Below are positions 16,392-24,985 of a DNA stretch of 64,000 nt, one piece after another. A program made the translations under genes and the position numbers. Positions within the stretch are counted from its first letter, which is position 1. Every line of letters begins with the position of its first letter. This DNA comes from a virus. The stretch covers positions 1 to 64,000 of IMG/VR virus record IMGVR_UViG_3300046171_000216. One strand, given 5' to 3'. The notes below the pieces were generated by a model. That model saw nothing but the letters and a program-made list of their open reading frames with translations, did not search any database and was not told where the DNA came from.

Positions 16392-16594
16392 CAGTCTTTT
16401 ATTAGTTTCAATAAGATTTGATTCTTATTGTGCGTCATATACTCAAGAATAGACGCTCTGGTATGTTTATATTTATCATCTTTATCAGCACCCAATGTTC
16501 TATAAGAAAAAAACATAAAGTTATCGTAGATATTTCCTCGGATAATCTTTTGTTTTTTAAACTGGATTATCAGTGATTCGATTAGATCATTCAT
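16391..16594 (-). CDS. Small conserved phage protein, unknown function
   Basis: 67 residues, helical and basic (FKKQKIIRGNIYDNFMFFSYR). It overlaps the upstream gene by 4 nt and touches the start of the nucleotidyltransferase gene. The packing supports a real gene. No family is recognised. Confidence 0.55.
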   Translation of the reverse strand: MNDLIESLIIQFKKQKIIRGNIYDNFMFFSYRTLGADKDDKYKHTRASILEYMTHNKNQILLKLIKD

Positions 16595-17763
16595 ACTTTA
16601 AATCCTAATTTATCTGAAGGTCTATTATAACTATTTTTATTTCGTAAAACTAAATTTGATATAGTTCTATCTGATGTAGAAGCAACGTTAAATCTAGGAA
16701 TACCATTATCTATATCTAGTTTAACATAGAATATTTCATTGTCTAATATATCCTTTACAATTTCAGTAAATTTTTTAGAGACCATGCTTTTCTTTGAATA
16801 TTCAACCAATTTTTTTTCACACACATATGCTATATTTCTAAGTGTAATAGTTTTTCTATTTCTTAGTTCAGAATCATTCATAATAAGATTAGCAAATAGT
16901 TGTTTTGATACATCTGATATTACAGCATCATTACCTCTAAGACCACCAACAGATCCAGCAGCTTGTCGTGATATCACACCCACTAAAGCACATCCTTGAA
17001 TAGGTCCCATATTCATACTATTAGAATTTATCGTGCTCATTAACTGAAATTCAGTTGTGGATTGAAATTTAGGATTAACTTGTGAAACCAAAGAAGTCAT
17101 TTTAAGTGTATTCGCAGTTCCCTTTGATTTTGCAGAAACTTTAATTTGTTTTGTAGATGTACTAATAATATAATCTAAAAGTTGTGCAGATCCAGAACCA
17201 GGAAATGATACTGTAGATGATGCATTTATACCTAAATTCTTATTGATCAATCCTGACTTAAGACAAAATATCGGACCAATCGCTTCACCAAAATCATTCC
17301 TAATAGATGCCATAGGAAGTTCAGTAAACTTGTATCCTACTAATCCACCACTTCCTGATGAAACATAATCAACTAAATCAAGTAAATATTCTTGCAATTC
17401 TCCTTTTATATCTCCTCTATTTTTAATTGATGTTTTAAGAGTTGTCACATATGATGTCAATGACAAAGGTGCACCTAATCCAAACGCTTGTGGTTTTAGA
17501 TTAACTACACCTAATGATTTTGGTTTTACTAAATTATCTACATTTGTGAAAAATATATCTTGTCCAACTCGAATTGCTACTCTAGTATGTGATTTAGATT
17601 GACTATCAATATAAGTTACAGGTGTTCCTCTTGTTAATTGTTGTGTCAATCTATTTCCATTTTCTTCATATAATATTCCAGTATCTACTTTCGCAACGGT
17701 TGAAACATCACCTTGACCTTTGAAATTATCGTTCCAATTATCGACTCCTCGACTTGCTGCCAT
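16591..17763 (-). CDS. Conserved phage protein, possible restriction-endonuclease-like fold
   Basis: 390 residues. The central part reads EAIGPIFCLKSG, a conserved Pro/Gly turn, then LLDYIISTSTKQIKVSAKSKG. This Glu, Asp and (S)AK arrangement over two strands is reminiscent of PD-(D/E)xK nucleases, with Ser in place of the usual acidic residue. The N-terminal part is beta-rich, the C-terminal part helical. It sits among virion genes just below mazG. Nuclease activity is a tentative inference. Confidence 0.5.
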   Translation of the reverse strand: MAASRGVDNWNDNFKGQGDVSTVAKVDTGILYEENGNRLTQQLTRGTPVTYIDSQSKSHTRVAIRVGQDIFFTNVDNLVKPKSLGVVNLKPQAFGLGAPLSLTSYVTTLKTSIKNRGDIKGELQEYLLDLVDYVSSGSGGLVGYKFTELPMASIRNDFGEAIGPIFCLKSGLINKNLGINASSTVSFPGSGSAQLLDYIISTSTKQIKVSAKSKGTANTLKMTSLVSQVNPKFQSTTEFQLMSTINSNSMNMGPIQGCALVGVISRQAAGSVGGLRGNDAVISDVSKQLFANLIMNDSELRNRKTITLRNIAYVCEKKLVEYSKKSMVSKKFTEIVKDILDNEIFYVKLDIDNGIPRFNVASTSDRTISNLVLRNKNSYNRPSDKLGFKV

Positions 17764-17896
17764 TGACTTTTTGACTATTTATTTCTAGATATGCCAACTT
17801 AATTTCTTTATGTCTTAAAATAATTTTTTTTGCCTCTGTCATTTCTTCATGATAAAAGACAATTGGTTGTTCGTGTAATCCTGCATCGCCACTCAT
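17738..17896 (-). CDS. Small helical phage protein (52 aa), unknown function
   Basis: Open frame from ATG (17896) to TAA (17738): MSGDAGLHEQPIVFYHEEM followed by a charged helix. Its ATG overlaps the preceding TGA (ATGA) and it overlaps the next gene by 26 nt. The translational-coupling geometry supports it. Confidence 0.55.
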   Translation of the reverse strand: MSGDAGLHEQPIVFYHEEMTEAKKIILRHKEIKLAYLEINSQKVNGSKSRSR

Positions 17897-18072
17897 TCTT
17901 CTTCTCCCAAACTTAACGGTTTACCAAAAGTTTTATATGTTAGTTGTTCTTTTAGGAAGTCAACTTGTAACTTTAAACTTTTATTTTCTTTTTCTAGAAC
18001 ATCTATGTGCTCTTCATAAACATGAATCATACTTTGTAGTTCATTATTTTTTAATTCTAAGTCCCAGTCCAT
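17893..18072 (-). CDS. Small coiled-coil phage protein (59 aa)
   Basis: Open frame from ATG (18072) to TGA (17893). Begins MDWDLELKNNELQSM and is an almost continuous leucine-heptad coiled coil (HIDVLEKENKSLKLQVDFL). It is coupled to the next small gene by an ATGA overlap. Function unknown; probably an oligomerising adaptor. Confidence 0.6.
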   Translation of the reverse strand: MDWDLELKNNELQSMIHVYEEHIDVLEKENKSLKLQVDFLKEQLTYKTFGKPLSLGEEE

Positions 18073-18113
18073 AGGGGGTTATCTACTATATTATAAGTTT
18101 AATATTTTCTTAA

Positions 18114-18524
18114 TTATCTGTCATCCGATGCACGGTTCTCTGATTCGTATACATTAAACTCTCCACCAGGATATCTTTTCTTTAGTTTTTCTACGTTTCC
18201 AGCGACTACATCTTCAAGTGAAACATCAAGTGCAGCACAAGCTTGCATCACATACCACATAACGTCACCCAACTCAATAATAAGATGTTCTCGATTGTCG
18301 TCGTTCCAAGGCTTACCTTGGAAAACCATCTTCTTGACGATTTCCATAAACTCACCACCTTCAGCACTAATCCCAACAGCAGCAGTAAGAAGCCTGTGAA
18401 TATTGGCACCCTTTCCGTCAAGGGAACTAATACTCTCAATAAAGCATTGATAATCCTTACTGGAATCGGATGTGACACCATCCACGAATAGAGCATACTT
18501 ATCAAAGTCAATTTTTTTAGTCAT
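18114..18524 (-). CDS. mazG: MazG-like nucleoside triphosphate pyrophosphohydrolase
   Basis: 136 residues. Typical all-alpha NTP-PPase metal motifs: EGGEFMEIVKK (ExxE), then HLIIELGDVMWYV (ExxD). Marine phage MazG hydrolyses dNTPs or (p)ppGpp-like nucleotides and is thought to tune the host nucleotide pool. It lies immediately downstream of helicase gp41, with touching stop and start (TAATG). Confidence 0.88.
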   Translation of the reverse strand: MTKKIDFDKYALFVDGVTSDSSKDYQCFIESISSLDGKGANIHRLLTAAVGISAEGGEFMEIVKKMVFQGKPWNDDNREHLIIELGDVMWYVMQACAALDVSLEDVVAGNVEKLKKRYPGGEFNVYESENRASDDR

Positions 18525-19903
18525 TAAAATTTAAATTCTGCGAACGATTTTTTAAAAGGTTTCTTCTCTTCATCATTATACTCTTGTTCTGTTTTATTGT
18601 CAAGAATATCATCCTGTGCTTTCTGTTCACAGTCATATAATCTCATCTTTGCACGGTCTACACCCACAACAAATCTTTTGTAGATGGTTGGGTCATTATA
18701 TCTATTCTTCAATTGTTTGACCATTATTTGCCCAAGACCCTCAAGCTCCTCTGTACTAATAAGAGCAAACATAAGATCAGCAGTGGCGGGAAGACCGAAC
18801 GACTCGCTTGTGTCAGTAAGATCAACATCACTACTACCGAAACCAGAACGAGTCGTCTGAGTAGCGGAGACGATAGGTACATTAGCCTCAACTGCAAGAC
18901 CACGGAGTTCTTCAGCAATGGCTTTAATATACGAGTAAGAATTGACATTGTTGTTTGTGCGATAACGAGATGATGCACATATATTCAGATAATCTATGAA
19001 TATTATATCAGGAGTAAATGACTTCTTCAGTGCGAGTTCATTTAACAATGATTTAAAATGACCTGAATGTGCAGATGCAGTAGGGTACTCTTTAATTATA
19101 AGAGTTCCTTGAGTTTTTTTACTAATATTATTTACCTTATTTTCAAACATAGGTTTAGGTAAATCAGTAATGTCTTGTATATTAACATTTAATAAATTTG
19201 CATCTATTCTTTCTGCAATCTTTTCTTCTGCCATTTCAAGAGTAATGTATAAAACATTTTTACCTTCTAGAAGGACAGAACTAGCGTGATGGCACATAAA
19301 CAAAGACTTACCCACACCAGTACCCGCAAGTGCAATATTAAGTGTTTTGTTTGGGAGACCTCCCTTTGTAATTTTATTAAAGAGTTCGAGGTCGAATTGA
19401 ACCCTGCTTTCTTTCCTGTGATATGATTCGTATCTTGCTTCATAGTCTTCCAAGTAATCGTGCCCTACATGATTATCGAAAGAAACAGCCAAAGCGTCAG
19501 AGAGAATGCTAGGAATAGCATCCCTTCCTTTTTTGTCATCTTGTCCATCTGCGAGTGCGATTGATTCCATGAGTGCCAAATATATAGCACGATCACGACA
19601 CCATTTCTCAGTTGAATCAGTTAACCATTGACTATCTATTGGTGCATCATCAAATGTTTTTGTAGTATCTCTTGCTTCTTTTATTTCTGTTTCTGTTAAG
19701 TCAGTACGATTCTCAATCTCAATATTAAGTGCTTCGATTGTAATTGCAGCATCATACTTCACAATGAATTGTGTTGCCTCTTCAAATATTATCTTTTCAG
19801 TTTTATTCTCAAAATATTCTGGTTCGATGAAGGGAATTACTTTTCTAGAGTATTCTTCATCAAAAATCAGATTACGAAGAATAGTAGTTTCAATTCTTTC
19901 CAT
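18524..19903 (-). CDS. 41: Replicative DNA helicase (T4 gp41-like)
   Basis: 459 residues. N-terminal helical domain, then a RecA-like core with Walker A GTGVGKS (near residue 199), Walker B IIFIDYLN, and a conserved TQTTRSGF motif. It unwinds DNA at the fork and works with primase gp61. The start overlaps the upstream oxygenase stop and the stop overlaps mazG. Length matches T4 gp41 (475 aa). Confidence 0.95.
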   Translation of the reverse strand: MERIETTILRNLIFDEEYSRKVIPFIEPEYFENKTEKIIFEEATQFIVKYDAAITIEALNIEIENRTDLTETEIKEARDTTKTFDDAPIDSQWLTDSTEKWCRDRAIYLALMESIALADGQDDKKGRDAIPSILSDALAVSFDNHVGHDYLEDYEARYESYHRKESRVQFDLELFNKITKGGLPNKTLNIALAGTGVGKSLFMCHHASSVLLEGKNVLYITLEMAEEKIAERIDANLLNVNIQDITDLPKPMFENKVNNISKKTQGTLIIKEYPTASAHSGHFKSLLNELALKKSFTPDIIFIDYLNICASSRYRTNNNVNSYSYIKAIAEELRGLAVEANVPIVSATQTTRSGFGSSDVDLTDTSESFGLPATADLMFALISTEELEGLGQIMVKQLKNRYNDPTIYKRFVVGVDRAKMRLYDCEQKAQDDILDNKTEQEYNDEEKKPFKKSFAEFKF

Positions 19904-20417
19904 AATGAATATATGTGCTCATAATATACTTAGAATCATTTTTTGGTGGTAATCCAGTATGTGGATACTCCCAAGTCGGTGGGAATACTATCACTCTACC
20001 AGAAACTGGTTGAATATTCAAGTTGTGTAACGGAAACAAAGTATTTCCATCATTATCATTCAAGTAAAATAAAAATGCAACTGCTCTTATTGATGAACTT
20101 GAGTCTGTAACATCGACGTGTTCATCAAATTTTTCATTACCATTATTATAATATCTTTTAATTCTAAATTCCTCTAGTTCTTTTAGAGGTGGTATATATT
20201 TTGATCTTACATCATTTTTATATTGATTGTATACTTGTGTCAGATAAGGTATTAAGGAACGAACGATATTAGGAGATAATTGGTTTAAATTTAATTGTGT
20301 AAAACAAGGGCACCCATTGTAATCAACGTACTCTTGATGGTTTTCATTATTCTCAAATAAATCTATGAAACTTTTACAAGCTTTACCAGGAATAACATTG
20401 TCATATACCTTAACCAT
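19890..20417 (-). CDS. 2OG-Fe(II) oxygenase, prolyl-4-hydroxylase type
   Basis: 175 residues. Metal ligands: HVD (in FDEHVDVTD) and the distal His in EYPHTGLPP; the 2OG-binding Lys is in DSKYIMSTYIHYG. The start at 20417 (ATGGTTAA overlapping the uvsX stop) is preferred over an ATG at 20444. Prolyl hydroxylase-like enzymes are frequent in marine T4-like phages; substrate unknown. Sandwiched between uvsX and gp41, it belongs to the replication transcript. Confidence 0.85.
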   Translation of the reverse strand: MVKVYDNVIPGKACKSFIDLFENNENHQEYVDYNGCPCFTQLNLNQLSPNIVRSLIPYLTQVYNQYKNDVRSKYIPPLKELEEFRIKRYYNNGNEKFDEHVDVTDSSSSIRAVAFLFYLNDNDGNTLFPLHNLNIQPVSGRVIVFPPTWEYPHTGLPPKNDSKYIMSTYIHYGKN

Positions 20418-21411
20418 ATGAATATTGTTCTTTTGATATTTCATCTAACTTCTTCATTACCTCTTCGGTAAAATATTTTTCTGGATTTTTATATATTTCT
20501 TTAGCATATACTTTCTTTCCATCCATCTCATATCTACCTGCAACATTTTTCCAGAGACCACCTATCTCTCCTAAGTCTAAAAGACCATAGTATTTGTCGA
20601 GTCCTCTTTCATCATAGTAAAGACGAACTTCAACTTCTTTATTCTCTTTACTTAAACGTGACTTATGAGTCTTTGCCTTGATAATGTTTCCAATGACATC
20701 TTTTCCGTCTTTTTCTTTTTTCTTGGTAAGATAGATGATTGTAGATGCTGCATACTTGAGACCGCTGCCTCCTCCCATTTCTTTAGTTGGGACATAAGAA
20801 CCGATAACGTCATAGGTGTGATTAGTTACTATAAGTGGAATGTTTGCTTGACCAAGTTTAAGTGTAAGCATTCTAAATGCTCCTTTGACAAGTTGAGATT
20901 TGGTCATATCTCGAACCATCTTATCATTTAATGTGTCGGTAATTTCTTTCTCTGTTGAAAGCATACCTAGAGAGTCTAACACAAACATACAAGGTTTGCG
21001 ATTCTCTTCTTCTGTCTTAAGGTATATATCTACTGCCTTTAGTGCCTTACCACGAAACTGTTCAATCGTTACGACATTGACAACAACAAGTCTGTTTTGA
21101 TCAATTCCACGAGATGCAAGTAATCCCTTGGTGATTGCAGCTTCAGTATCAAAATAGAGACAATACCCATCAGGGTTAGTGTCCAAAAAGTTTTTGACGA
21201 CAGCAAGGGAAAAATAAGTTTTACCAGTACTAGTTTCACCAGCAATGGCAGTGATCTTATTACTAGAAACACCACCATAAATGGAACCGCTAACCACTGC
21301 ATTAAAGATGTGTGATCCTGTGTCGATGAATCTTTCTGTTTCATCTATGTCTGCTGCAATTTTGGTGAAATCATCTCCGATCTCCTTAACTATTTCTTTC
21401 AAAAAATCCAT
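20410..21411 (-). CDS. uvsX: RecA-like recombinase UvsX
   Basis: 333 residues from the ATG at 21411 (upstream in-frame ATG at 21444 rejected because 21411 abuts the preceding stop TAG). Walker A AGETSTGKTYF, Walker B CMFVLDSLGML, and L2-like loop VPTKEMGGGSGLKY. It forms presynaptic filaments for recombination-dependent replication with UvsY, which is also encoded here. A sigma70 promoter lies 170-200 nt upstream. Confidence 0.95.
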   Translation of the reverse strand: MDFLKEIVKEIGDDFTKIAADIDETERFIDTGSHIFNAVVSGSIYGGVSSNKITAIAGETSTGKTYFSLAVVKNFLDTNPDGYCLYFDTEAAITKGLLASRGIDQNRLVVVNVVTIEQFRGKALKAVDIYLKTEEENRKPCMFVLDSLGMLSTEKEITDTLNDKMVRDMTKSQLVKGAFRMLTLKLGQANIPLIVTNHTYDVIGSYVPTKEMGGGSGLKYAASTIIYLTKKKEKDGKDVIGNIIKAKTHKSRLSKENKEVEVRLYYDERGLDKYYGLLDLGEIGGLWKNVAGRYEMDGKKVYAKEIYKNPEKYFTEEVMKKLDEISKEQYSYG

Positions 21412-21412
21412 A

Positions 21413-21571
21413 CTAACTTTCTTTGCGATGATGTACTTCAACATAGGATTGACATTTTGGACAAGAGAGATTGGTTACAAAATCATATGCATGATCTTTA
21501 CCATAAAACTCTTCTTCTAAATCGTGGTCTCCTCCCCAGATAAGTTCGGTGCCACAGTGCCAACAATCCAT
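21413..21571 (-). CDS. Small zinc-ribbon protein (52 aa)
   Basis: Open frame from ATG (21571) to TAG (21413). Two cysteine pairs: MDCWHCGTELIWGGDHD and LSCPKCQSYVEV. The four cysteines form a rubredoxin/zinc-ribbon-like site. It is the first gene after the promoter at 21581-21609 and is followed directly by uvsX. Small proteins of this type occur beside uvsX in marine T4-like phages. Function unknown. Confidence 0.7.
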   Translation of the reverse strand: MDCWHCGTELIWGGDHDLEEEFYGKDHAYDFVTNLSCPKCQSYVEVHHRKES

Positions 21572-21580
21572 TTTATTTTT

Positions 21581-21609
21581 ATTATACTATTTTTTCACTT
21601 AAACGTCAA
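21581..21609 (-). promoter_or_regulatory. Sigma70-type promoter upstream of the uvsX operon
   Basis: TTGACG (21604-21609), 17 bp spacer, perfect TATAAT (21581-21586), minus strand, 10 nt upstream of the zinc-ribbon start. It probably drives the zinc-ribbon gene, uvsX, the oxygenase, gp41 and mazG early in infection. Confidence 0.8.
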
Positions 21610-21611
21610 GG

Positions 21612-21782
21612 TTATATTGATATTCCCCTTTCTTCACGCAGTATCTTTTTATAAGGTCCATCAGGATTTAAATCTCTGACTTCTTTTACTTCTTTCAAAA
21701 GATGATACAATCTAGCATCTCCTCCAAGAGAAAGAGCATTTACGATTGTTTCTAAATCGTTATCATTAATAGGTAATTCCAT
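21612..21782 (-). CDS. Small conserved phage protein (56 aa), unknown function
   Basis: Open frame from ATG (21782) to TAA (21612): MELPINDNDLETIVNALSLGG followed by a charged helical part ending in REERGISI. Its ATG overlaps the gp43 stop (TAATG). Small conserved proteins follow the polymerase gene in related phages. No domain recognised. Confidence 0.65.
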   Translation of the reverse strand: MELPINDNDLETIVNALSLGGDARLYHLLKEVKEVRDLNPDGPYKKILREERGISI

Positions 21783-24283
21783 TAGGAAAAAAATAGTTCT
21801 AAGTTTACAGTTTTTTCAACATTCCACCCAATTGCATCTAAGATTGTTCTGAGTGGTTCAACAAAACTTTTGTCAAATTGTAAGTCATAATCGACATACT
21901 TTTCAAGGTCAAGTTCTCTAGGAAAATCTTGAATGAATGATATTACATTCTCTTGAATAATATTAGGTTTTTTCAAATAGAGAAATTTGACCTTTTCTCC
22001 ATTTCCAATGAGTGAATACTTATTGTCAATCTTTTTCGCTTTCACATAATGATTAAACAATAATGCACCCCGTATATGTATAGGAGTTCCCTTTGCATAG
22101 ATTGTAGAATGTGCTTTATACTTCTGAACATTTGATGCAGTGCGAGGAAATGCAATCTCTTCTGGTGGTAGTTTTTTGAATTGTTTTCGAGACTCATCAA
22201 TGAAATCAATGACTTCTTCTTCAGTGCCATTCATCATTAACTTGAGTGCACTTTTAATTAATGCACGACAAGGTGCAGGAGTTGAAGATTTAACTGCTTC
22301 AATACCCATCATCTTGAGATTTGGTTTTTCATATCGAACACCTTCACTATCCCATACATTTAAAATATATCTTTTCTTTGCTGTCCAGATGCCACGGTCT
22401 GCGATATTCTCTCGCTTCATTACCATCTTATTATCATAAGCATTTACGTAGTTCGCCAACGTTTCATAAGAACCCTCAATATACTTCTCAAATTCCACTT
22501 CACAGATCTTATTAAGGAACGACACAATGCTCGCAGCATTCTTTTCTCTGCCTTCGTATACCCTATCGACAAGATCACCCAAGTTGAGATAGATGCTGTC
22601 AGTATCACTAGCAATAACATAGTCTTCACCCTCCGTTTTTAGTATTTTGTTTAAGTATGCGTTCATTTTGTTTTCTATCCAACGAATAGAAACCTGCCCT
22701 GATAATGTAATTGCTTCCGCATTTGCTAATTTGTAATAGCGAAAATATTGATTACCAATCGCACCATAGGCAGAATTAAGAGAAATCTTCTTTGCCATCT
22801 GGATATTATTACAACGGGCAATTTCCTTTTCAAGGTTTTTTGTAGGAGTCTTTTCATATGCCTTCTTTGCAGTAATCATCCTCTTCTTGAAGATAACTCT
22901 TTCGTTATACATCTTCTCCATCAACTCTGGTAAGAACCCACGAACATCTTTACGATACATTGCACCATTTGCACAAACAGCATTATTCTTATACATCTCA
23001 AAAGTCAAATCTTCATTAAGGATTTTGTCAACTGTAACTGATGGATGTTTTGTATCCAATAAAGTTTCTGGAGAAATATTATATTGCATAATCAAATGCG
23101 GATATAGACTATTCAAGTCAAAAGAAACAACCCAATCATATTTGCCAGGTATTGGTTCTTTTACATATGCACCAGCATACTTATCATTTTTATGTGACCT
23201 ATTCTTTGGAGGTATAACAATATTCCTTCTCTTTAGATAATTGTAGATAATCGTATCCCACATTCTTACCTGATAGAATACATCTTCATAATTTACCTTT
23301 GCATCATATGCCATCGTCAATGCAAGTTCAATCAACTTCATCTTATCCTCAAGACGGTCAACCAGTTCAACGTCAATGATGTTGTATTCTACAAACTTTT
23401 GCCAACCTTGAGTGTAGAAGTCTTTAAATGTATCAAATTCAGAGTGGTCAAGTTTCTTTTGTCCAAGTTCTACACTTGCAATATAATCCAAACGATATGA
23501 CTCTTGTGCTTTGTAAGTAAACTTCTTATATAAGTCAAGATAATCTAACTGCGATACACCACCAATATCATAAGAAATTTGTTTACGTCCCATTATCGTA
23601 GTTTCTTCTTCAGTTACAAGACCCCAAGGTGACATTCTTTTCTTTAGTTTCTCACCAAGTATGCGGTCAATACGACGACAAAGATATGGAATATCATAAA
23701 ACTTACTGTTCCAACCAGTAATAACTTCTGGTGTATTATCTTCTATCATCCACCAGTTGATGAAATCTGTAAGAAGTTCATATTCTGTAGTAAATGATTT
23801 GTATATTACGTTCTCTTGTTTATTATTAAATGCCCCAAGACCCCAAGTGCGTATTTGTTTTGTTGTATAATCTTGTAATGAGATAAGTAATATTTCTTCT
23901 GCAGCAGATTCTACATCGGGGAATCCATATTCAGACTTTACCTCAATATCAATTGTGGTTAATTTAATTTGTTCAATATCAAACTTTAATTCTTGCTCTG
24001 GATATTTGTCTGATATGTATTGATAGATAAATCTTTCATTACCATAGATATTAAAGTTTTCAACCTCATTATAATTTTTTATAAAGTCTCTACATTCACG
24101 AACTGTACCAGGTTCAATTGGTTCAACGGGCAAACCATCAAGTGTTTTATATTTTGTCTTTCTTTTTGAATCTACAAATAATGTTGGGTAGAACTTTTCA
24201 CGAGTAGCAAAGTGTTTACCATCTTCATATCCACGAACCAAGAAATTATCTCCGACCATTTGGACGTTGGTATAAAATCTCAT
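21782..24283 (-). CDS. 43: DNA polymerase, family B (T4 gp43-like)
   Basis: 833 residues. N-terminal domain, then 3'-5' exonuclease motifs (TTIDIEVKSEYG, VITGWNSKFYDIPYL, YNIIDVELVDRLE). Polymerase motifs: SFDLNSLYPHLIMQYN (motif A), KKISLNSAYGAIGN (motif B) and SDTDSIYLNLG (motif C with the catalytic DTD). The C-terminal tail is hydrophobic/acidic for clamp binding (NLELFFS). The frame is intact throughout. Length is a little below T4 (898 aa). Confidence 0.97.
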   Translation of the reverse strand: MRFYTNVQMVGDNFLVRGYEDGKHFATREKFYPTLFVDSKRKTKYKTLDGLPVEPIEPGTVRECRDFIKNYNEVENFNIYGNERFIYQYISDKYPEQELKFDIEQIKLTTIDIEVKSEYGFPDVESAAEEILLISLQDYTTKQIRTWGLGAFNNKQENVIYKSFTTEYELLTDFINWWMIEDNTPEVITGWNSKFYDIPYLCRRIDRILGEKLKKRMSPWGLVTEEETTIMGRKQISYDIGGVSQLDYLDLYKKFTYKAQESYRLDYIASVELGQKKLDHSEFDTFKDFYTQGWQKFVEYNIIDVELVDRLEDKMKLIELALTMAYDAKVNYEDVFYQVRMWDTIIYNYLKRRNIVIPPKNRSHKNDKYAGAYVKEPIPGKYDWVVSFDLNSLYPHLIMQYNISPETLLDTKHPSVTVDKILNEDLTFEMYKNNAVCANGAMYRKDVRGFLPELMEKMYNERVIFKKRMITAKKAYEKTPTKNLEKEIARCNNIQMAKKISLNSAYGAIGNQYFRYYKLANAEAITLSGQVSIRWIENKMNAYLNKILKTEGEDYVIASDTDSIYLNLGDLVDRVYEGREKNAASIVSFLNKICEVEFEKYIEGSYETLANYVNAYDNKMVMKRENIADRGIWTAKKRYILNVWDSEGVRYEKPNLKMMGIEAVKSSTPAPCRALIKSALKLMMNGTEEEVIDFIDESRKQFKKLPPEEIAFPRTASNVQKYKAHSTIYAKGTPIHIRGALLFNHYVKAKKIDNKYSLIGNGEKVKFLYLKKPNIIQENVISFIQDFPRELDLEKYVDYDLQFDKSFVEPLRTILDAIGWNVEKTVNLELFFS

Positions 24284-24531
24284 TACGTAGTTAGTTCAGT
24301 ATATTTGTCTATAATTGTACCAGTTGGATCTGCAATCGTCAATATATCTTCTGACCTTATCATAAACTCTGTTTGATTTGTAATATCTGCTTTCCAAGGC
24401 ACCATATCATCAATACCATTGTAAACGTATGGTTTAATCATTTTACAATTAGGATTACCTAATTCTGCATCAATTTCTATAATCTCTGCAATCAGAGTAC
24501 AGTGAGCATTTAACATTACACATTTAATCAT
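24283..24531 (-). CDS. Sm-like phage protein (copy 1)
   Basis: 82 residues. It follows the Sm-like pattern also seen at 24524-24865, 32158-32442 and 46572-46988: an N-terminal strand (CVMLNAHCTLIAEIIEI), an internal PYVYN segment, VPWKAD, and a last strand with SEDILTIADPTG. A solved Sm-like protein of putative cyanophage origin supports an Lsm-fold family in marine phages. RNA binding is possible but untested. It overlaps gp43 and the upstream Sm-like gene. Confidence 0.6.
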   Translation of the reverse strand: MIKCVMLNAHCTLIAEIIEIDAELGNPNCKMIKPYVYNGIDDMVPWKADITNQTEFMIRSEDILTIADPTGTIIDKYTELTT

Positions 24532-24865
24532 TTCCTTCCTCCTTCAACTTAAACGATTCACATTTATCCTCATACATTTGAGTTACTGAATCAAGTGGTT
24601 CTACTATAGTTAGCACACTATCTATCGGTATAATCATTTTTTTATCTTTAGATAAAACTACCCAAGGAATCATAGCGACATCAATTCCAAAATCTCCTCC
24701 TCTACTTTTATCTTCTTCAGTAACAAATTGTCTATCTTTTATTTCAATTATATGAGGATTTTCAAGCATGTATGCGTGTGCAACATCTTGACCTTCAGCA
24801 ACTAATTCTTTCATTTCAGAGATTAGTTGTTCACCTGTTTTAAGTAAACTAATTTTGATTGACAT
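24524..24865 (-). CDS. Sm-like phage protein (copy 2)
   Basis: 113 residues. SIKISLLKTGEQLISEMKEL, then MLENPHIIEI, a loop, VAMIPWVVLS and DSVLTIVEPLD with a following helix. These are the Sm1/Sm2-like strands shared with the other three copies. It is the first gene after a promoter (24958-24985) and an approximately 90 nt structured leader, and it is coupled to copy 1 and gp43. Confidence 0.6.
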   Translation of the reverse strand: MSIKISLLKTGEQLISEMKELVAEGQDVAHAYMLENPHIIEIKDRQFVTEEDKSRGGDFGIDVAMIPWVVLSKDKKMIIPIDSVLTIVEPLDSVTQMYEDKCESFKLKEEGND

Positions 24866-24957
24866 TTTTCTATCTAATTAATTGGTAGATTCCTATAGCC
24901 GCTTATGCTGAACCTACCAAAGGGCATAACCGCAGCCAGTATTTCTCTGACAAATAT
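24866..24957 (-). promoter_or_regulatory. Structured 5' leader of the Sm-like/gp43 operon
   Basis: Non-coding leader between the TATAAT at 24958 and the ATG at 24865. It can form a GGTAG/CTACC stem enclosing an AGC/GCT stem. An alternative pairing of TTATGC with GCATAA is mutually exclusive with the inner stem. The two competing folds suggest a regulatory leader, for example binding of an Sm-like protein or gp43. This is inference; no known riboswitch is recognised. Confidence 0.4.
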
Positions 24958-24985
24958 ATTATAGCACAACTTTTCCAATTGTCCA
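24958..24985 (-). promoter_or_regulatory. Sigma70-type promoter for the Sm-like/gp43 operon
   Basis: TGGACA (24980-24985), 16 bp spacer, perfect TATAAT (24958-24963), minus strand, inside the last codons of purM. Confidence 0.65.

Noticed and set aside
24866-24957. tRNA gene in the leader with GGTAG/CTACC
   Set aside because: The cloverleaf cannot be completed: no T-arm GTTCRA with matching acceptor stem. Treated as a structured leader.
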